A stretch of 64,000 nt of DNA from Liolophura sinensis (GCF_032854445.1 NC_088300.1:66068984-66132983), one strand, 5' to 3'. Positions 36,553 through 51,600 are shown, numbered from the stretch's first letter. Numbers and translations are program-made. The notes: generated by a model not told the origin, from the sequence alone.

Positions 36553-37459
36553 CTCCACCACATAGGCCACATGCACATTAATATTTCCCCCATGTTTTTC
36601 TCTGCGGCTATAAGATTTGGTTACTCAGCCAAAGGAAACATCAGTTTTAATTGCTGACTGCTGCTCGTCATGCTTTAATAGACTGCAACAAACAAGACAG
36701 TGGTGTTTTCGCTGGCCCAGGTAGTCGTGTTCATGATCGGGCCCTAAACCGCCTTTCGTAAAGCCCTCGAACTGCCCCGGGCAAGACAAAAAATGGAGGT
36801 CACATGGATTGTGATGTTCCATTTGATAACTGTCTATACCTTAGGCACTCTTATGAACGGGCAAACAGAGGGGTTACTCGCTCGACTGGTTTTCAATGAA
36901 AAATGGTGGCCTGCGAATTAATAGGAATCCACTCCAATTGCCCAGAGCTTGAAAAGGGCCATACCATCAAAGTTAACAAAAAAATATATATAAAAAGGAT
37001 TGTGAATCACAACTAATAGCGTAGCAATTTTTTTTTTACCTGCTTCTTTTCCTCATTACCTTCTGTTTGTATCGTTAGTGTCTAATGCATACCATTAAAT
37101 AAATAACATTTAATAACGAGTGGCATCATTTTTCCCTTACTGATAATGAAATCATGAACACGGCAGGCAGTTAACTGATTCTCTTGGAGGAAATAATTAT
37201 CTACCATTTAGCAGGTTAATTGGCTCTACACAAAATGTAGCTACATCTGGAGGAAATAATATGTGCCGATTTTCCTATTACTGACAACTCGATGTCCACT
37301 GACTATAACGTGATGGGCCTACTACTGGTTTCATCAAGCAGAAATGCCCTTGTGAACATTTTCAGGTTAAAATGTTTTATATGTTACATCAAGCGATGTT
37401 GCCCATGACAAGGGTCTCAGTTTTAACATCAAAAATGATCTCTAAAATTAAGAAAGAAA

Positions 37460-37476
37460 ACACACACACACACACA
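37460..37476 (+). repeat. (CA)n microsatellite
   Basis: Eight CA units within an A-rich stretch. Confidence 0.85.
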
Positions 37477-40400
37477 AAAACAACAAAAATACAAAGAAAA
37501 GGTTTGCAGCTGGGTCAATTGTGTCAGCAACAATGATTGCTAATTAAATTTCAAATCACTACAGGGGATTGTGAACTGGTTTTGATGTGAAATAACACCA
37601 AAAAGTAATTTCAGTCACCACAGGTACATGCAGTTTACTTATATTCATGGGCACTGCATGATGTAGACGTACTCGTACTGTGAAGTTACAGATAAATATT
37701 TTTCTTGTGGTTAATCATGTCAAGACATTTTTGTGTGAATTCTATATAAGAGTCTAAAGATTTGCAAAATACATATGTACTACATGGCAGTATAGGTAAC
37801 AAAAAATAGCAACACCAACAACAACAAAAAAATAAAAAAAAAATAAAAGTACTTTGTCTGCCTAGAACCTTTCAAAATTTCAATCAAATCAATCTACAGG
37901 GATCAAACATATACCTGCATATGGAAGTGCCTCCTAACACTTAGCACTTACAACTCATTCCCATTGAGAGTTTCTGTTGGTACAAGATTAACACACTTTG
38001 ATGGCTTGAATATGGCCTATGCCAGTTCTTCACCCTGGAGAGTTGTAGGGGGGTGGCAGCTGTTTTGTCTGGGTACATTGTAAATAGCATTTTAATTTAC
38101 TGTTTCCATTCAGCTGACCCTTGTGAATCACAGGTAGTTCAAATTACTTCAGAGTTACTCAGGCTGCAATAACTAAGATCCCATCGCCAGTTAATGTCCC
38201 CTCCCACAAAAAATACCCCGAAAATTAATTTTTCTATGTCAAAGGGCATGTGTAAATTCTGCACTACACAATCTGTGATTTATTATGCGACGGAAAGGCT
38301 ATGTATACAAGTCTAGTCAGGGGGCCTCTATTCAGGCGTATAGTAGCCTCTTTATAAGACAGGTAGATATACCATGCAGCTTCTGTCATTAGGCAAAAAA
38401 CCTGAAGCGTGAAGCAATCCCCAGGGGGTGGAGAAAACCCCTGCGCTGTCTTCAGGGGGAGAGAAAATAAGCAATGTTAGGCTGAGGTTCTTTTCAAAGG
38501 CTCTGTTTTTTCTGTGTAGGGACAAACTATTTCTTTGTGGTCATTGGCCCAGACCAGTAACATTCTACCCAGGCAGTCATGTGTTAACATTAAGCTACTA
38601 TTCCCGCTATCTACAGTATTCAATGGATACCCAGTTTCATTCATCTACCCACAATAGATTTCCTATCTTCTCCAATAAATATATGCTTGTGTATATGGGT
38701 TAAGTTATACTCTAGAGCTAGAGGAACAACATGGGAGTGCTTGGCCTTCAATAGCACACAGCGCTATCCCTACATATACACAGACCTGATGTAATCCACT
38801 CCTTAATCCTACCTGGGACTAACACATTTTTTTTAGGAGGATCTGTTTGATGTTTAATTACATGAAGGTACATTTACTCAGCATTGGTGTATGCAACCAA
38901 GTGCATGGTTTGATACATGCATGTACATATACTTATACTTGTAATATCAGAGTTCTCTATAAAAATTAAGTGGGGTGGGGGGATTGTGAAAGTTTAAATC
39001 TGGTGTAAACATACTACTAGTTAAATCATACATCTTGATTATATATGTTTCTATTTCAGAATTTTATGCACCATTTCATAGTATACTTAAACAGAAATAT
39101 GGACACAAATGTCCTAATAACACACTTTGACTGGTCACTTTCCTATGTGGGAATTTAAGTCAGAAATATTATGGAAAATATGTCCCATTACAAGCCTTAA
39201 AATTATAGTGGCCAGAACCCATGGTGATATTTACCATGATGAAAGTCAATTAGAAATTTGACAACAAGAAAATTTATTCTTTACATCGAAAGAGTTTGAG
39301 CAATCAAATCTTTATCAGGTATCACAGCAGCTTAGGATACTTCCTTGTTTATATGTACTAACATGCTCCAACTCTGTAGTTACCATTGTACAACCAGGAA
39401 GTCGCTGCGCCTTACAACATATAATTCACCCACAGATTATTACTGCTGACACATGATAAAGATCAGCATTATCTTCATTGTTTATGCAAGTCGATGTTTA
39501 AGAATAAATAGACATCAAGCCAAAGATTATGGTGGAGGTGATGAAGGTCTCCTGTTTTATAAAAATAAAAAAAAGCAATTTTTACAGATAAATTTTACAA
39601 ACATCTAAACCCAAATGATAAATTCTAATAAACAATAAGGTACATATAATAATAACCCTTAAAACTTTTTTAAAAAATTTTAAAATTGCAAATTTTTGCT
39701 GAAGACAGGATTAAAACAATTTTTAACATGAAAAAAATTAACAAATGAACAGAATACCTATTTTGCCACATGTTCTTTTCATCAAGTCTGTTATCCTTCA
39801 AAATTGACTAAACAGCTATTTTAAAGCACTATGTATTTTGAAATCTAAGACAAGCCAGATTTATTAATGTTGAACACAAGAATAACTACCTGTATGTCAG
39901 ACAACGCTAATGTTGTCTGTATTCAGGGGCACAAGTAAATGTAGAGAGGCTGTATGGATAAGACATGCGTATGTATTACTATTCATAATTCACACTAATG
40001 GCTGCTCTATGACTTATGATATCAACAAGCCTTCTCTTGTAATCCAATCATTTGAATACAACAACTTTACCTCATGCTTAAAGCTGAAGAAAAGTTCCTT
40101 TGATCTTCTAACGAACATGATAAAGAGTTTTTACCCTTGCAGGTATGTCATATTTAATGTAGCAGAGCAAAGGTTGACATAATAGACAGGGCAAACTAAA
40201 TGCAGATGTCCACTGTAATATACTCTACTTTCTAATAATAGGCCAGTTAATGATTCTTTTTTACGAATGACAAGGGTTTTTATCAGAACAAAATTTAACG
40301 ATGGTAAAGCGTTTTTAAATTCATTAATTTCCAGTAAATAAGAAAGTTACTTGATTAGAAATTAACTTCTCTCAAAACTATTTCAAAAAAAAAAAATTTT

Positions 40401-41091
40401 TTTTTTCTCCAGTGACTATTGCTATCGTGATCTAAGATCATATCAACACATAAATCTCAAAGACATATTTCACAAAATAATCACTCAAAATTTTCTATTT
40501 CTTATATCATATAACTATAAAAACAATATTGCAACATAATGGAGCATTTCTCTAAATGAACCTTGATATTTAATGTATGTCTTGGAGAGAAAATTAAGGC
40601 ATACTGCAGCAAATCAATACCAGATGTAAATAAAGATCATTTCTTCCACTGTATTGGACTTAGAAAAAGGCAGTTACATAAAGAGTAGACATTACATGGA
40701 TTTATTCTGTATATTGTTGTACGACTGATGTAGATCTAACCCACAGAAGGCACAGCTTAATTAAAGATTTTAACAGAAATGAACAAGCGATAGGATATAC
40801 AGATGAAAGAGCTTGTTTTCCAGCCTCGGTACCACTTATGGCTTCTATACAATTATACTGTCATGCACTTTCTACATCACTGCCATTTTCCAACCAAAAT
40901 ATATATAAGAAGCCGTAACAAAAGCGATCAGCGTTAAGCATTTAACAAAAGTAACAATTCAGTTTATGCTGCGTCCGGGTTAGTGGTTAGAGAGACAACT
41001 ACAATGTTTCCATTCATGACCAACTCCACAGCTTGGATGATGGTTTTGTTTTCTGCTCAGTCTGGATTGTCCACTGAGATAGCATTGTTGT

Positions 41092-41111
41092 GAGAGAGAG
41101 GGAGAGAGAGT
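41092..41111 (+). repeat. (GA)n microsatellite
   Basis: Interrupted GA run (gagagagaggga...). Confidence 0.85.
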
Positions 41112-44100
41112 AGACATCTGCAGCCTTAAGTCTGCCCCACAACTGATAAGATCTGAACTGGACTGCCATTACAGGCCTATAATGAGGGTATTAAACCAGA
41201 GCAAAGGCTAATAATGCTTGTTCCCTGTACTCTGACCCCTCACAATGTGCCCTAGCCCCTCTAGCCCCCTCCCCACCACCCCACAACCTCACCTTAAACA
41301 TCTGTCTGAAGGTGTAGTGCCCCAACCCCCATCTAAAATCAAACTCAACATGTACACCCTTTTTGCCAACTTTTTGTCATTCAGAGAACAGTTTCTCTTG
41401 AGGTAATAATCGAGTGTTTAAACTAGCTAAATACAGCCTTGTGTCATACCAGACAGGGTTGTCTGAAAGGCTACAGAATACAGCAGCAAGGTTGAGACAA
41501 AAAGAGGATAATATGGCCGGAACAATTTCTCCCTTGGCAATTAGAAGCTGGTGGAGAGGGACCTTAACATTGTTCTGGAGCAGTTTTCTGGACATGCGAG
41601 GCCTTCCTGGTAATAAGATATCTGCCTGTTCACAAGATTTATTCTTCAAAACAGCTGACAGAAGATAATGCACACCAGGGTTTTCCACAGTATAATGTTA
41701 CAGAATTCTTATGAGTTTTCCAGTCCAGCTGAGGGTCCCCATTTCCAAGAGTCCTTCACCTTGTTCCCAATCTTTAAGGAATCTTGGGAGAAAGGGAGGA
41801 GGGTGTGCTGGGCACAGCTTAGTGGGGTCACATTTGCCCCCCCAACGCTCTGCCACAATCCACCTGGCTGTGCATTCTAGCTCCCAAGGAAAAACCAGGG
41901 AGCTGTCGACTCCAATTGGGCAATTCATTTATCACTAAGTCCAGCCATAGCCCTTCTCGGAGGCCTGCCCAACTGCTAGTCTAACCTCCTCTCCAGTACG
42001 GTCAGCACAATTAAACAAGGCTAGGCCATCGCTAAGACACCCTGCTGTTACTAAATCTTTTTTAACCCACTCACAACCTTTTTTTCTTCTTTCTCCCCTT
42101 CTTCTCCCTGGCCACCACCATGAGAGCAAAGATGAGAAAATTAAAAAAAAGTAGATCTGAAAAGATTTTGCCAAGCAGCCAAGCTTGAATTGAAAATTGA
42201 ATTTGCTGGGGTAAAGATGTTATCTGTGTGTCTCCTCAGTGTGCTTCCCTCCTGGGTCTTTACCCTGTATACTTGTAGGGGGAATCCCACAAAGACAAGT
42301 CCCTGCCCTGGCCTAACATACACCCACTTACATACACAACGTCTTAGGACGCTTTATAACTAAAACGGCCACAACAAGTTTAACAAGTTCTGGCTACTTT
42401 AGAAAGAAAAAAAAATACCCACATTATGTGATGAGTTTGAGTCATATCTGTTTTAAAAAAAACATACCCATTTTAGCGCGATAATATACCACTAATTCTT
42501 GTAAATGGATTAAATTAGGCGGGGCAATCAGTCGTGAAACTTTGAGATAACAGAAAATATGAAATCTCAAGATTGAGTGCAGCAGAAACAAGATCGTGAG
42601 CTGTGACAATTGGTTGGTATTAAAGACTGGGCCTCCAAGCAAAATGCAGTAAAAATCATATAATTTGAAAAATTTGCGAATTGGTCTGGAGCGGAAAGCC
42701 CTCCATATCCTCTTAGCTGACAGAACCATCTGTGGGCTGAAACCACATGAAAACAGCCTGGTCCACTCGGAAACCTGTCATTGTTCAGGGCCAATTCCCT
42801 GGGCAGGCCTGTTGTGACAGGCCAGTGGACCCAGCCACACTTCATGTGCTAAGATAGTAAACGCCACAAATTCTCTGCACACAAACACAATGGGGATGAG
42901 CAGGGGACAACAACAGGGGCCCATTGTCCTGCCACAGGATGAGTTTAACTACAGAGGGAGAATTCGGCTCTTCACTCGTAATTACCTTCCCCTGAGAAAT
43001 CCTTGTCGCCCTGACACAGACTGCGAGCCACGCTCTCACAGCTAGAAACTACATCATCTGCACTCCTATGTAGCTCACATTTCAATGTTTCCTCTCACAG
43101 TAACTTGGTTTTCTACGACTTAGCTGGCTTCACAGTTATACATACAAAAGCTTGATAATTTTTGCCAACATCAAAACAGATTATTTCACACTAAACTAAA
43201 GTGGTAAAGTTTTTTGGGTATGAAAAGGGATTATTTTTTTTTTTCTTGCCCCAAAAGTTTCATCTGCTTTGTTCCACCAACAAGCCAACAGCTTGAGTAA
43301 TCAGGGAAATCTAAAACTCATAAAACAAGTCTGAAGGATTTTTATCTGCTCATTTCAGAGAGAAATGTTTTATCAGAGATTCCCAAATGGACAGAAATAT
43401 GTGTCATATCCACGGATAATTTAAAATTTGGAATAATTCTTCTATTAAGGTGCAGAAATTTACAATTCTGGATTTCCTAGCATCAATTTACCCTCAGTCA
43501 GCAAAATCCCACGAAGTAAGTTACAATTGGCAATAAAACAGAAATTCTGATTGTATCAGAACATTGGAGACGCTTTCAAAATTTGAATTTCAAATCAGGA
43601 AGAAGAATTGTTATTTGTACAATGGGAAGTGACAGTCAGCATGAGTATTGCAGCATAATCAAACTTGCTCGGCTATTGCTTGGCCAACAGAGTGTACTTA
43701 CCAAACACAAGTGTGTGCAGCCCAGAAAACATCACCAGTACTCCAGTTCACAAAGGAGAAGGATTTAAGATGTGATCTGACTTACGATAACTAATGTAAT
43801 ACAAAAAATATTTTTTACTGTGAAAATTTTGAAGTAAATATTAAACTTAAACTCTAAATCAAAACACTGGCTTCATTGACGTGCTGTGGAAAAATCACAG
43901 ATTGGAATATAAATTAACACATACAGTAATGTTCCTCTGGACAGGCATGAACTGCGCTGTTTCTCCTTTAATAGGTAAGCTTTATGAAATATATAAAATA
44001 AACTCATGTGTTTGTAGTGCAATGTGAAGTACCTAAGATAAAACCCAAGGGCTGCCCAGCAGCTATCAAACATTACAAATGTACCGACCTAAAGCAGTCT

Positions 44101-44316
44101 ATGTACACTGTACAATCTGAACACTCTATTTTTAGGGTTCTTTGCTCCATAAATACATTCCTTCTTGAAAATATAATATGCAAACCACTGAAATAAAATA
44201 TATGAATATATTATATTAAAGTTGGTGAACTGTCAGCACTCTTCTTTTTTTTGTAAAAAATATAACTAAAATTACATGTAGATGTATGGAGATGCAAACA
44301 TAATCTGCCAAGGAAA

Positions 44317-44368
<52 letters not shown>

Positions 44369-44388
44369 ATATATATGTGTGTGTGTAG

Positions 44389-44439
<51 letters not shown>
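44317..44439 (+). repeat. Long compound (TA)n/(GT)n microsatellite
   Basis: TA tract of about 50 bp, then a short GTGTGT stretch and another TA tract of about 49 bp. Open frames here are artefacts of the repeat. Confidence 0.97.
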
Positions 44440-44441
<2 letters not shown>

Positions 44442-44460
44442 TAATGTTATACAATAGGTA

Positions 44461-44492
44461 ATAGGTATGTATATACCTATATATATATATAT
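44461..44492 (+). repeat. Perfect hairpin ATAGGTAT/ATACCTAT plus (TA)n
   Basis: ATAGGTAT GTAT ATACCTAT (44461-44480) is an 8-4-8 inverted repeat adjoining another TA run. Confidence 0.85.
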
Positions 44493-45437
44493 GTACATGG
44501 TAATAAAGAACTAGTTAGCTCAAGTTAGCTTCCTTGTGGGAATACTTGAGTATAGGAGAATGAACCCAAGACTCAGGGTTAAAGTGCATTTTGCAATGAA
44601 CAAAATGTAGGCTAGATGTAAGCAGGTCAAAATTAATCTAAATCGATAATGATAAAGTTATAAAGTTGTACACATACAATAGACTGTAAATCAATCAAGC
44701 TGTAAAATCATGTTACATTTCGCTGTGTATATTGTTACTGAAAATATGCTGACAAGAAGAGATGGATGTTTTAACGTCGAGCTCCTGTAAAAGATAAACT
44801 ATTATTGTCAGTAAGGATAGCTAGTTAGTCAAGATTAGCCGTCATACAGAAAAAATGGTAGTGGGGTAAAAAGTGTGCGAGCAACCAGATGATGTATTTA
44901 GAAGTCTCCTAAACAGCAAGTTTGTAGAACCAGTGACGAATGATAGATGTCTTCATACATCAACCTAGCCTGGCTGGGGTAAAGTAATAAATGACATATC
45001 ATATTGGATTTGAAAGGAAAACCTAGGTGTGATTAAAGGCAGCAACATGTTGACTAGCCAGTTTCTTCATCTCATTTGACCTGCATAATTTACTATGACA
45101 TGTTCAATGAAAAAGAAAAAGAGGGGGAGACAGAGAGAGAGGGTGAGGGGTGTACGGGTTAACTTGCAAACAATACATCACTCATCTCAAATAGATCCCT
45201 GAACCTTTTTGATATCCTGACTTATAACAGTCTGGTGGAGTAACCTACAGGCATGTACATGTATAAGTACACCTCACTCTCACTTAGCTTTGGCCTAGGG
45301 TTGGCTTAATATACAACATTGCTTTCTGATATACCATGGATCGCAGACTGGATCATGCCACGCCCACTTACCAGGTTTATTAAATCTGGCCCCTGCCCCC
45401 TCCCCCTTGGGCTTTACACTCCTGGCAGCAGGGTTTT

Positions 45438-45512
45438 ATCTGTCATCGGCGGTTAGATCTGTCATATAGCGGCCCATCAAGGACTCATCAGACTGTCTTC
45501 TCTATGACAGAT
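45438..45512. promoter_or_regulatory. Cluster of three ATCTGTCAT (MEIS core) sites
   Basis: The 9-mer ATCTGTCAT occurs at 45438-45446 and 45457-45465, and its reverse complement ATGACAGAT at 45504-45512. CTGTCA/TGACAG is the MEIS/TGIF-type core. The cluster lies at the start of a CpG-retaining stretch (to about 46.1 kb). Candidate intronic enhancer. Confidence 0.4.
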
Positions 45513-48500
45513 ATACCAGGCTGTCTACAGCTCCTGTCCTACACCCCTAATAACATCCATCATACCAACACAACGCTACAAATTCCACCCAACTTCTTGC
45601 ACATCGGCTGCTTGTCAACCTGTCACATTTCTTCATTGGGGTCTTTCTTTTGTCACTACGTTTACGATTTGTTACAAACCTGCCAATTTTCATTTTTGAG
45701 CCAATACGTTTTTCCTCTGCTGATTTATCTAATTTTGATCGCAAATTAAATTTTCTCGATGCTTGCGCTGCGAGGAGATGAGACTAAAGTCACCTTTGTT
45801 GTGTCGACGTTTTTACAACTCCTGGTATCGGTGGACAGGTCAAGGATGTGGTGGAATTGTCTTTAATGTCGGCAGAGCGGTTTGTTTTCAGCAAATTGAA
45901 AACGTCCAGCGGAGAAGATGTATTAAATGCGGCTGAATGGAAGAGATAGGAATAATACAAATTGAATCTCCCCACATCCTTAATGAACCACAACAAACGA
46001 CCTCTACTTTATTAAGTGATCTAAAGTGTTTTCACCTTTTTACTTTATTAGAGCGTCTCTGGAGAGCACGTAGGTCACCGTTAGTGTCAGGCATGATGGA
46101 CAGCTGATCAACTCAACACTCACCCCACAATCTTTCAAATTTTCTTCATTTGCATAGTTGTCCTATCTCTAGTGAGCGCTGGCTAACTGCTTCTGGGAGA
46201 ACAATAACTTTGAAAGCTCTGGTCAGAAAACAGACTTCACAGCTGTGGGTGGGTGCATGAGTGTGCCAGTGTATGATTGATAGATCATTAAACCCTGAGG
46301 CAAAGTAACACTTATAAAATTTGATTGTGCAGACAAAAGTTGATATCCATATTATCATGCACGAACCTTCAACCTCCCAGTCTCCTATCTTATCTTTGAT
46401 AAAATAATAGGGATTAAGTCTCAAAATAGATGAGAATTACCAAAAAAACAGAGTATATATGTACATCTACTAAGCAGGTACACATTATAATGAAAATATT
46501 TAAATGCCTCTGCTGCTTTGTATTATACATTTAACATGTAATCTATGTAGTCTAAAAATCTGATTTTTTTATTTTTTTATTTTAAATTTTGGAAAAATAT
46601 ACAATTTCTGAGAAGAACCTATATATACCCTTGTGATAAAATAATCAACATGCATGCTCAGAACAGTTCAAATGTACATGAAAATATCAGAAGAATGTTG
46701 AAAACAAAACGTACCTTTATTGAGTCTGACTATGAACAGGCAGTAATGAACTGAAGTGTGATGTAGGAAATCTATCAATCCAATGCTTTCTACAGCTTAT
46801 CACGAACAAGTTTTTTTCCTTCTTAAACTTACTCAAAAGCATGCAACTGTTCACCTATGTCTGATAAAAGAAGAAAGAAATTCTACATGTACAGTCTAAA
46901 CAGAAAGATTTCAGGAAGACTGAGCTATGCTAGCTTGTGTTATGACATACTGACTGATACAGCAGCCTGCTGATTAAAGGCACATGTAGGTAGTAGGGTT
47001 GAACTGGCAGTAGACTACACCCCTGGGCTGTTTCTAGGTTTATCTCTTATGACATTGTGATGACAGGTTACTAAAACAGGGTCACAGGAGCACCCAAAGG
47101 CATTATACTACAGTACAGATCACAGCAGTTTTTCACATAAACAACAAACAGAAAAAAAAAAATCTTGACTGTATACTCATAAAAACAGATATGTCTTTTA
47201 ACATTTTTTGAAACTGTATCACCCTCTTATCGAGTGGTATCAACTTTTTCAATTTTTCAAGAAAAAAAAAACAAACAGTGTTGCATTAGTGTTTAACAGG
47301 TTTTTTTTCATCATACCATTGCAAAAACAAACACTGGCTCTTTTTTTATTTCCTGTTTTCAGTGTAATACTTAGTGGTATTTTAAGATTATTCAGGAAAT
47401 TAAAACGATAATATTAACAAGGGGGGGGCTTACTTTTTGGCCAACCAACCACTTTAAGTGAATTCATTTTTGTCTGCAAAGTCCTCCAGCTTTGTATGCA
47501 GCCATAAATATCAGTTCACCCAGAGCCTATCGAGTTTACCAGGAAATGCCGATGCTTTGAGGTCAGAGGTCAACCCAGCTGTCTGAAGCTATCAACACAA
47601 ACTGGCTTACTCAGCTTGGTTTCCATTATGTAATTACCTCCTGAACAATATGTTTTAAAAAAAACTGTGTTAAATTTACAGATTTCCTGTACGATCTGAT
47701 AAAAGCCGCTTATTTAATACACTGTAAATGTACAACTTTTTTTTTTGGTGTTATTTGAATGTCACTAGTGCTAAGTAACTAAGTGAGGTTATCAATTTAG
47801 ATTTCAAGCTCAGGCATATTTGTCAGAAACTAGTACATGGTTAATATTCCCAAACAATGAAAGACACTTCAATGACCCAAAAACGTGTTGGTGAATAGTC
47901 ACCATCTTGGTAAAAAGTTAAGTGAATTATTTAAGAACAGCTGCTGGTCTCACAGAGTTGAAAAAAAGTCTACATGTAAAGTTTGCAGAAAGCAGTGCAC
48001 TATGTTACTTCATACTTCAAGCCTAAAATTTAGTCAGGCAAAATGTATGTGGTTCAAGCTTTGTTTTGCTGGTGGTGAAATTATTTAATTCATGAGAAAC
48101 CTACATTTTTCAGCTGAATCCATATTTACATTCAACATTATGAATCATATTTAATGGATTTGGGTTATCCATCTGCCAGTTGCTATAAGCTAATTATCAC
48201 AATGTTAAAACTGTGCAGGCCTCAGCCTGGTTACATAACATATTTAAGATAATACATAGCCTAGAGGCTTGAGTTTGCTCCCTTGAAATAGAAAATTGCT
48301 TTAACCCTGAGTGAAGTGGGAGAGCTAACTTCACAGCTCTGACCAAATGGATCAAATCAGCCATGAAATATTACAATTAAATAATAGAGCGCAATAAATT
48401 TACCCATTTATCCCATATTCATGCAATAATGTTCAAGTTTTGACCTTAACTTTAGTATTTCTCCCACACAATGCACAATTCATACACAGGCTGGTTTACT

Positions 48501-48550
48501 TCCCTCCGAAACCTGACCAGCATCATGTGCATGAAAAATTCATGAGTATG

Positions 48551-48569
48551 GTTTTAAACACCAATAAAA

Positions 48570-48600
<31 letters not shown>

Positions 48601-48603
48601 AAG
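48551..48603 (+). mobile_element. SINE 3'-tail fragment with (AAAT)n
   Basis: aaacaccaataaaataaat followed by about nine AAAT units matches the 3' end of the SINE family, here in the opposite orientation. The body upstream is not recognisable, so this is a severely truncated insertion or an expanded old tail. Confidence 0.55.
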
Positions 48604-51600
48604 CAATTATTTTAAGTGTAAGATAAAGGTATATCTTGTTTATACATTGTCCGGTATTACTTCCATCTCTAGTAGAATTGTCTACTTTTCATTTTCTTAA
48701 ACTGCTTTTTTCTTTTTGTTTTCTTTTCAGTTCATCCAAAGCCAACCTTAAGAGGTGGGAGTAAGTGAAAAGATGCCAGGAGTGATCTATAAACAATAAA
48801 CTGTGGCTTGTTAAAAGGCTTGTCAAGAAGGGGATCTAACAATCATGGAAAATAAACATTATCCACCAGAGAGCTAAAATCTGGGGGAAATTAATTACTT
48901 TCAGTCCACATTTTATGTCTGATCGCTTCCAGTAAATCCCAGTTTAGTGTCGCTTCATTAAAGCTGTAGTAAAACTGGCTATTGATGGAAAGCACAGGAG
49001 AGAAGAAGCCTACATCTCCAATCCCCTCAGTCAGAGACCTGAATGGTCGGCTAGGCCAGGACGAGGGAGGGAGCCCCACGCAGCACGCACACTACCAATG
49101 GGGTAATGGACCCAGGGAAATCCTCCCAACTGTCTGTCACCTCCAGAAGAAGAGGCAAGGGAGGTGGGGATTAACAGAGGGCTTTTACACCACCTCCAAG
49201 GCAAGGAGCACAGGAGCTCAGGAACACGGACTCATCTCAGTGGTGACCAGTTAACAGTAAATAGTTGTAAACACCTTTCGGATACATTTTGGCAATAGCC
49301 AGTATCATGGGTAAATCCGAGCAGACAAATAAACAAGGCAGTCTGAGGTTTGAGGCCTAGAACCATTGCCAGCTGTCATCACACATGGGTAGCATTCCGC
49401 AATAATTCTGACTGCTGCTACTAAAAACAACCACTGTAGCGCTGTTATTTTATCATTAAATACAGAGGGCAGCGAAAATTCCCACTAAATGGCAAAATAA
49501 GTGATTGGGTGACGGGCCTTTATTTTTTCAGGTGTGCACCACCATACAGTAAAGCCCCAGAACTAAGTGCTACATAAATTTCTCAGTTTCTATAGCAAAC
49601 AGGCACACAGTCGACCTACTAGTTTCCATACTTAGCCCTGTGTGTTTTGCATTACCCTTATCAGTCTAAATGAAACCATACACTGGGGTCAGGCAACTGA
49701 AACAGTATGGAGTCTTCTGAAGAACTTTTTTTTCCCCCTTCCCTCTGTGATCTCGTTTAACACTGATATTTTCACTGGTACCTCCGAACACAAAACCTGC
49801 AGTAACGGGGCCCATCCCATGCTCTGCACGGCTTACTGTGTTGTCTACACACATATGGCCATGTTTATTTGGCATAACGTAAAGCCCGAGTTAACAGAAA
49901 AAAGGGCTGAAAAGCCCATGTAGCATAAGGTAGCTCTCTTTAAATAAACATCTCAGAGGGCTATCTGCCCAGGGAGATGGTGAGGCAGTCTGCTGGATCA
50001 GGGGGATAGAGGAAGAGATGGTAGTATCTTATGACTACTACCGTCATCTGTTCAAGCACAGCATCAGATACAGTATCTTCTCAGTCATGGCCTGCCCCTT
50101 TCTATTTTGGAGCGTCTCTCGGCACATATTTCTGACAGTTTCTGCCATTGAGATAGCCCCAGCTTGCTCGGAACAATGCCAGCAAAACATGGCAAAGCGG
50201 CCAACCAACCAACCATCATGAGTCTACAGGGAGAAACAGGGAGTGGTAGGTAAATCCTACTGGGGGGAAAAATTCAACAAAAGTTTTGATTACTGCAAGG
50301 ATAACAACAGGGAAAACATTGACAACTTGCAATAATTAATAGTAGGCTATGCCTAATGAGCAAATGATGAAGGTAATTAGTCACTGCTAGACATGGTTGA
50401 TTGAAGGAACAATGGTTGATATAGGTTTTCTTACTAGGTTCATTACACTGATCAAAGGCAGCTCTGGCAAACAAGCTGGCAGTAACCCTAGCCCGAACCT
50501 AGTGGCAGCAAACCTATGTCAGAAGACACAAGAATCGCGTTCAGCTGTTTTCAACTTATATTACTCATCCATTATTATCTCTGCCTCTCCTCTCACTATG
50601 GGTCTGCTTTTTCTACCAACGGGATAAGGTTTCTTCTCTGGAATTTACTTAGTCCTCCACTTCTGTGTACTTTTTAAGCCAGGGAGCAAAAAATAAATAT
50701 TGCCATTTCTTTTTACTGCCTATGTTTGTTATTTTTTTTTCTGTCTGCGTTTTTTACTGTTTTTTATTCTTATTTTTTTTACCTATGGCCTCATTTTGTC
50801 AGCACCATGAAAAAGATCTTTCCTCTTGACTTTCATTGTATTAAATTATGTAGAGTACCATTTCTCTTTGATTTTTTTTCCCCACAGTATAGTGGCACTT
50901 ACATGTATTGTAGGTGCCTGATATGGTAACCATTGATGCAAACCATTGATTACAAGAACACCATTTCATCAGAGTTTACAATTACAGTAAACGATATTAC
51001 AGCAGCTGAACAGAAAATCCAGAGCAAAACTAGAAAGAAAGCCTTGTAGACACAGGGTAAGGTATTGTTAAATGACATGGTGTATCTGTGATTTCACAAC
51101 ACTAAGGATGGTAATATGGGCCACAGTCTACTGGGAGAGTTTCCTAATTTTCTACAGGATGCCTGTCATGATTGAGCTGCATTGGAGGAGTGAAGATGAG
51201 GCTTAGGGGAATACATCTCATCTTTTTCTGGGCAGATTCCACTAGTTGATGCAACAAGGGTTTCGTCCTGACTACAGAAACTGAGAAACTGCCAGGAAAC
51301 AGTTAACACTTCAGGTAAAAAAATAACTACGGTTTACTTTGATATTATAGCAGCCACATTTCTGCACAAGAATTTCACAGAATTCATGCATCAAAGTTTA
51401 AGTCCTGATTCTTATTTAATAATTTTTCCTGTTTAAAATGTCGCAACTAAAAGAAAACTTTGAAATACTTCCATGAAGACAAGCGAATTAATAGCTTGAC
51501 ATGACTCCAATTTAAGTTTTCCAAGAAAACTTTAAAATATTTAAAATGAGGACATAAATTAAAAACTTGACACAGTCATTTTCCAGTAACCAGTTCTTTT

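Noticed and set aside
41377-41688. Overlapping 103- and 84-codon frames, the latter with RLQNTAARL, which recalls the LQxxQNxAARL segment of LINE reverse transcriptases
   Set aside because: Only about nine residues resemble the motif; nothing before or after matches a reverse transcriptase.
44272-44454. Frame of alternating Tyr-Ile residues
   Set aside because: Pure product of the TA microsatellite.
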